A stretch of 8,720 nucleotides of DNA, from positions 1 through 8,720 of the forward strand of contig PLNO01000314.1 in assembly GCA_003141795.1 (NCBI GenBank), given 5' to 3'. Origin of the DNA: Spirochaetaceae bacterium. GTDB lineage: Bacteria; Spirochaetota; Spirochaetia; SZUA-6; Fen-1364. Shown here one piece after another: positions 6,808 through 8,720 of the stretch; position 1 is the first letter of the stretch; every line of letters begins with the position of its first letter. The notes below the pieces were generated by a model. It was not told the origin of the DNA. It did no database searches and was given only the letters and a program-made list of their open reading frames with translations. The position numbers and the translations under genes are program-made.

Positions 6808-7125
6808 TCATCGGGCGCGCGCTTTCCTGAGAAGCTTCGCAGCCTCCATCTGGCCGTTATCCGTGGCGTATCCCAGCGCAGTGAGACCATTGCGTGCCTT
6901 CACGTTGAGATCGGCCTTTGCCGCGATGAGAAGCGTGATGCTCTCCACGTCGTTTCTCCCCGCGGCGAGCATGAGCGCCGTCTGCCCCCACTTGTCAGTA
7001 GCGTTGAGCGGAGCTTTGCTGTCCAGCAGAAGCCTCACCGCGCGGTGGTCGCCGGCGTCGACCGCTCGGATCAGAGGTGTCATGCCGTTCGCATCCCTGG
7101 CGTTGACGTCACTCACTCCCGTCAT
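6808..7125 (-). CDS. Small ankyrin-repeat protein
   Basis: This 105-residue protein is made almost entirely of three ankyrin repeats. They begin near residue 13 (N-G-M-T-P-L-I-R-A-V), residue 46 (W-G-Q-T-A-L-M-L-A-A) and residue 79 (N-G-L-T-A-L-G-Y-A-T). Each is followed by the second helix (for example A-V-R-L-L-L-D) and an A-x-L/V-N turn. There is no signal peptide or membrane segment, so it should be a cytoplasmic protein-binding module. Its ATG overlaps the stop of the upstream DNA-binding/FliG-like gene as ATGA, which implies translational coupling and possibly a physical partnership. AAGGA directly abuts this ATG; the GTG three codons in has better spacing and is an alternative start. 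The binding partner is not known; the fusion protein encoded just upstream is the obvious candidate. Confidence 0.87.
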   Translation of the reverse strand: MTGVSDVNARDANGMTPLIRAVDAGDHRAVRLLLDSKAPLNATDKWGQTALMLAAGRNDVESITLLIAAKADLNVKARNGLTALGYATDNGQMEAAKLLRKARAR

Positions 7126-7535
7126 TCCTTCAGAGTTTCCATGATGGCTTCACTGAAGACGTTGCGGCTCTGCTCGATGATGAGGTCCCGGGCATCGCCC
7201 CGTTCGAGCTTTGCCACCTTCGATTTCATGTACGTCCGCACCCGATCCGACAGGTTCCTGTACACGGCGGCTTTCACGGCGGCGTCGGCGCCGATGAGCG
7301 AGGTGATGAGGTCGACCCCTTTCAGCTTTCGCAGCACCCGCTGGATGGTCTGGTCGTCCATCCCCGCCAGGGAGGAGAACTCCGGGACGAGAGTCGGGTC
7401 CACGAGGCGGCGGAGCGTGATCCTCCCCTCGGTGACCTCCATTTCTATCTCGCCGCCGAACGAGACCTGCTTCAGGACGGCCTGCGGGATCCTGATTCCC
7501 TTCGAATTGCCGATGTCGACGATAGGCACGCGCAT
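7122..7535 (-). CDS. MazE/AbrB-like DNA-binding domain fused to a FliG C-terminal-like domain
   Basis: This protein has 137 residues and two parts. Residues 1-43 (V-D-I-G-N-S-K-G-I-R-I-P-Q-A-V-L then E-I-E-M-E-V-T-E-G-R-I-T-L-R-R) match the swapped-hairpin MazE/SpoVT-AbrB DNA-binding fold. Residues about 53-136 resemble the C-terminal domain of the flagellar switch protein FliG. F-S-S-L-A-G-M-D-D-Q-T-I-Q-R-V-L at 53-68 parallels FliG's F-x-x-L-x-x-M-D-D-x-S-I-Q-R-L-L, followed by a D-L-I-T-S-L-I-G-A-D block and the helix N-L-S-D-R-V. The charged torque residues of FliG appear largely missing. No MazF-like toxin follows; the next gene is an ankyrin protein overlapping by ATGA. The ATG has GGAGGG four bases upstream and a promoter beyond it. 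The likely role is an autoregulated DNA-binding protein whose second domain mediates protein contacts; this is inference. Confidence 0.88.
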   Translation of the reverse strand: MRVPIVDIGNSKGIRIPQAVLKQVSFGGEIEMEVTEGRITLRRLVDPTLVPEFSSLAGMDDQTIQRVLRKLKGVDLITSLIGADAAVKAAVYRNLSDRVRTYMKSKVAKLERGDARDLIIEQSRNVFSEAIMETLKE

Positions 7536-7539
7536 GTTT

Positions 7540-7545
7540 CCCTCC
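7540..7545 (-). promoter_or_regulatory. Ribosome binding site of the MazE-FliG-like gene
   Basis: GGAGGG stands four bases before the ATG at 7535 on the minus strand. It is the strongest Shine-Dalgarno on this strand apart from the candidate site for the yfcC-like gene, and it fixes the start of the fusion gene. Confidence 0.75.
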
Positions 7546-7554
7546 GGTACGAAA

Positions 7555-7584
7555 GTAATAACAAAGAGTATACAAGGTAATTAC
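7555..7584. promoter_or_regulatory. Candidate operator: two near-identical 8-mers around the -10 box
   Basis: On the plus strand GTAATAAC (7555-7562) and the perfect palindrome GTAATTAC (7577-7584) differ at one base. They start 22 bp apart, about two helical turns, with the palindrome GTATAC (7568-7573) between them. They bracket the predicted -10 element of the fusion gene. MazE and AbrB-type proteins commonly bind their own promoters, so this may be the autoregulatory site. This is inference from position and symmetry only. Confidence 0.35.
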
Positions 7585-7595
7585 ATGGGATGCAA
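7567..7595 (-). promoter_or_regulatory. Sigma-70-like promoter for the MazE-FliG-ankyrin cassette
   Basis: On the minus strand TTGCAT (7595-7590) is followed by exactly 17 bases and then TATACT (7572-7567). The -10 matches TATAAT at five of six positions and the -35 matches TTGACA at three. The region is the most AT-rich stretch in the window and lies in the 87-bp gap after the MFS gene. Transcription would begin about 25 bases before the start codon at 7535. Confidence 0.55.
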
Positions 7596-7622
7596 GAAGC
7601 TGTCTGGCCATCGGGGCCGCAT

Positions 7623-8720
7623 TCATGGACTGACCGTGTTTCCCCGCGGACGTCCTCCACGCGCGATCGCTGCCGGCGGTTTCCAGAAGACGAATGCAAT
7701 CGTCCCGGCGACGAGCTGCACCACGACGATGAGCGCGATGCATCCCGGCCAGCCCGCCCGACTCCATACATACCCGGGAACGACTGCCCCCGCGCTTCCC
7801 CCCAGGTAATAGAACGTCACGTACAGCCCCGCCGCTGATGAACGGGCCCGGTCCGCTGCAAGCCCGACGTACGCGCTCGCCGCGGCCTGACAGACGAACA
7901 CTCCCGAAGAGCAGATCGCGAGCCCCACGATGATGAGCCAGAGCGGCCCTGCCAGGGTGAGGAGCACTCCGATGCTGGACACGCCGACGGCAAGCGGTAC
8001 CGCCCGGTTGTGACCGATCTTCTGGATCAGGGAGCCGGATGCAGGTGTTATCACGAGCCCGAGCAGATATACGAAGAAGAGCATGCCTTGCTGCGCGGGC
8101 CGAAGCCAGTACGGAGCCGCGGCGAGATGGAACGTGATGTAGGTGAATGTCCCGACGAGAGAGAACAGAACGCTGAAACCGACGACGAATGTCGCGATCA
8201 AAACCGGGTTGCGCAGATGGCGGGCGCTGTCCGACAGGCTGCGGCGCAACCCGGACTGGCGCAGGAAATTGCGGGAAGCGGGCAGAAAGCGGAGAACGGC
8301 GATCGCTCCCGCCAGAGTCATCAGGCCGAGGATGAGGAAGGAGAGCTTCCACCCCCCGTGATCGGAGAGGAGGCCCGTGAGCACGCGACCGATGAAGCCT
8401 CCCAATACGGTGCCAGAAACGTACATCGCGGTGGCTTTTGCGGAGCCCTTGCCGGGCCACTCTTCCGCAATGTATGCGAGAACCGAGGCGATGATTCCCG
8501 GCGTGAAAACGCCGGCCAGAAACCTCCAGAGGACGAGGAGGTTCAGCGTTGTCGCAGATGCGGCGAGCACTGTAGAGAGCGCGAGGCCGAACAGGGATAC
8601 GACGATCAGGCGTTTTCTGCCGAATCTGTCGGCGATCATCCCCGCGAACGGGGCGCTCATAGCGACGCCGAAAGTCGCCGCGCTGACCACGAGGCTGATC
8701 TGCGCCGCGCTCACCTGGAT
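7623..8720 (-). CDS. MFS transporter, 5' end beyond the window (partial)
   Basis: The frame stays open to the window edge and gives about 365 residues of a major facilitator superfamily carrier. The MFS motif A between helices 2 and 3 is plain (G-M-I-A-D-R-F-G-R-K-R, about 27-37 residues in), and R-F-L-A-G-V-F-T-P-G marks helix 4. A second, weaker motif-A copy (G-S-L-I-Q-K-I-G-H-N-R) starts the second half. About eleven membrane segments are visible, so only the first helix should be missing. The GTG at 8714-8712 is internal rather than the start: the sequence before motif A is a helix-1/2 junction (V-S-A-A-Q-I-S-L-V-V-S) and family members begin some 30 residues earlier. The pattern is closest to drug or sugar efflux carriers of the YnfM type; the substrate is unknown. 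No terminator is clear after it, so some read-through into the next gene is possible. Confidence 0.87.
   Translation of the reverse strand: MQVSAAQISLVVSAATFGVAMSAPFAGMIADRFGRKRLIVVSLFGLALSTVLAASATTLNLLVLWRFLAGVFTPGIIASVLAYIAEEWPGKGSAKATAMYVSGTVLGGFIGRVLTGLLSDHGGWKLSFLILGLMTLAGAIAVLRFLPASRNFLRQSGLRRSLSDSARHLRNPVLIATFVVGFSVLFSLVGTFTYITFHLAAAPYWLRPAQQGMLFFVYLLGLVITPASGSLIQKIGHNRAVPLAVGVSSIGVLLTLAGPLWLIIVGLAICSSGVFVCQAAASAYVGLAADRARSSAAGLYVTFYYLGGSAGAVVPGYVWSRAGWPGCIALIVVVQLVAGTIAFVFWKPPAAIARGGRPRGNTVSP

Noticed and set aside
5819..7144. Long plus-strand open frame opposite the yfcC-like, 88-residue and ankyrin genes
   Set aside because: Its product is H/R/E/D-rich with no domain pattern, and it spans several real minus-strand genes antisense. 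It is a high-GC artefact.
6808..7535. Classic MazEF toxin-antitoxin module
   Set aside because: The first gene has a MazE-like domain, but the downstream protein is plainly ankyrin repeats, not a MazF/PemK nuclease. The C-terminal half of the first protein is not a MazE tail.
7606..7618. GGCC-N5-GGCC hairpin after the MFS stop as a terminator
   Set aside because: The stem is only 4 bp and no T-run follows, so this is not convincing.
8712..8714. GTG as the start of the MFS gene
   Set aside because: The frame continues upstream to the window edge, and the first membrane helix expected in this family would be missing if translation began here.

Overview
The window is ordinary-looking, densely coding, GC-rich bacterial chromosome (no RNA genes, insertion sequences or CRISPR arrays seen). 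The gene set (a liv-type ABC transporter joined to a PaaK-type aryl-CoA ligase, a YfcC-type carrier, and a FliG-like domain on a MazE-like DNA-binding domain) suggests an anaerobic, Deltaproteobacteria-like (Desulfobacterota-type) Gram-negative. That placement is inference from gene content, not from a phylogenetic marker.

Plus strand, 1-4925: the 3' end of a periplasmic branched-chain amino-acid binding protein (livK-like), then livH, livM, livG, livF and a paaK-like phenylacetate-CoA ligase. Junctions are 12 bp, 8 bp, a 4-bp overlap, an 8-bp overlap and 12 bp, so this reads as one operon. Together the genes would bind a hydrophobic or aromatic amino acid (or an aryl acid) outside the membrane, import it with ATP, and activate an aryl-acetate product as its CoA thioester. 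The LivG subunit lacks the usual Q-loop glutamine.

Minus strand, 8720-4943: five genes read toward the liv operon. They are an MFS transporter (cut by the window edge), a MazE/AbrB-like DNA-binding domain fused to a FliG C-terminal-like domain, a three-repeat ankyrin protein, an 88-residue protein of unknown function, and a YfcC/DcuC-family carrier. The fusion gene has a credible promoter and a strong ribosome binding site. Two near-identical 8-mers flank the -10 box 22 bp apart, which could be an autoregulatory operator. The fusion and ankyrin genes overlap by ATGA and are probably translationally coupled. A GC-rich hairpin sits at the end of the 88-residue gene and a UUCG-capped hairpin separates the convergent paaK and yfcC-like genes.

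The part most worth following up is the small fusion-ankyrin-hypothetical cassette (7535-6500): a DNA-binding domain carrying a domain known from the flagellar motor switch, far from any flagellar gene in view, made together with an ankyrin protein.
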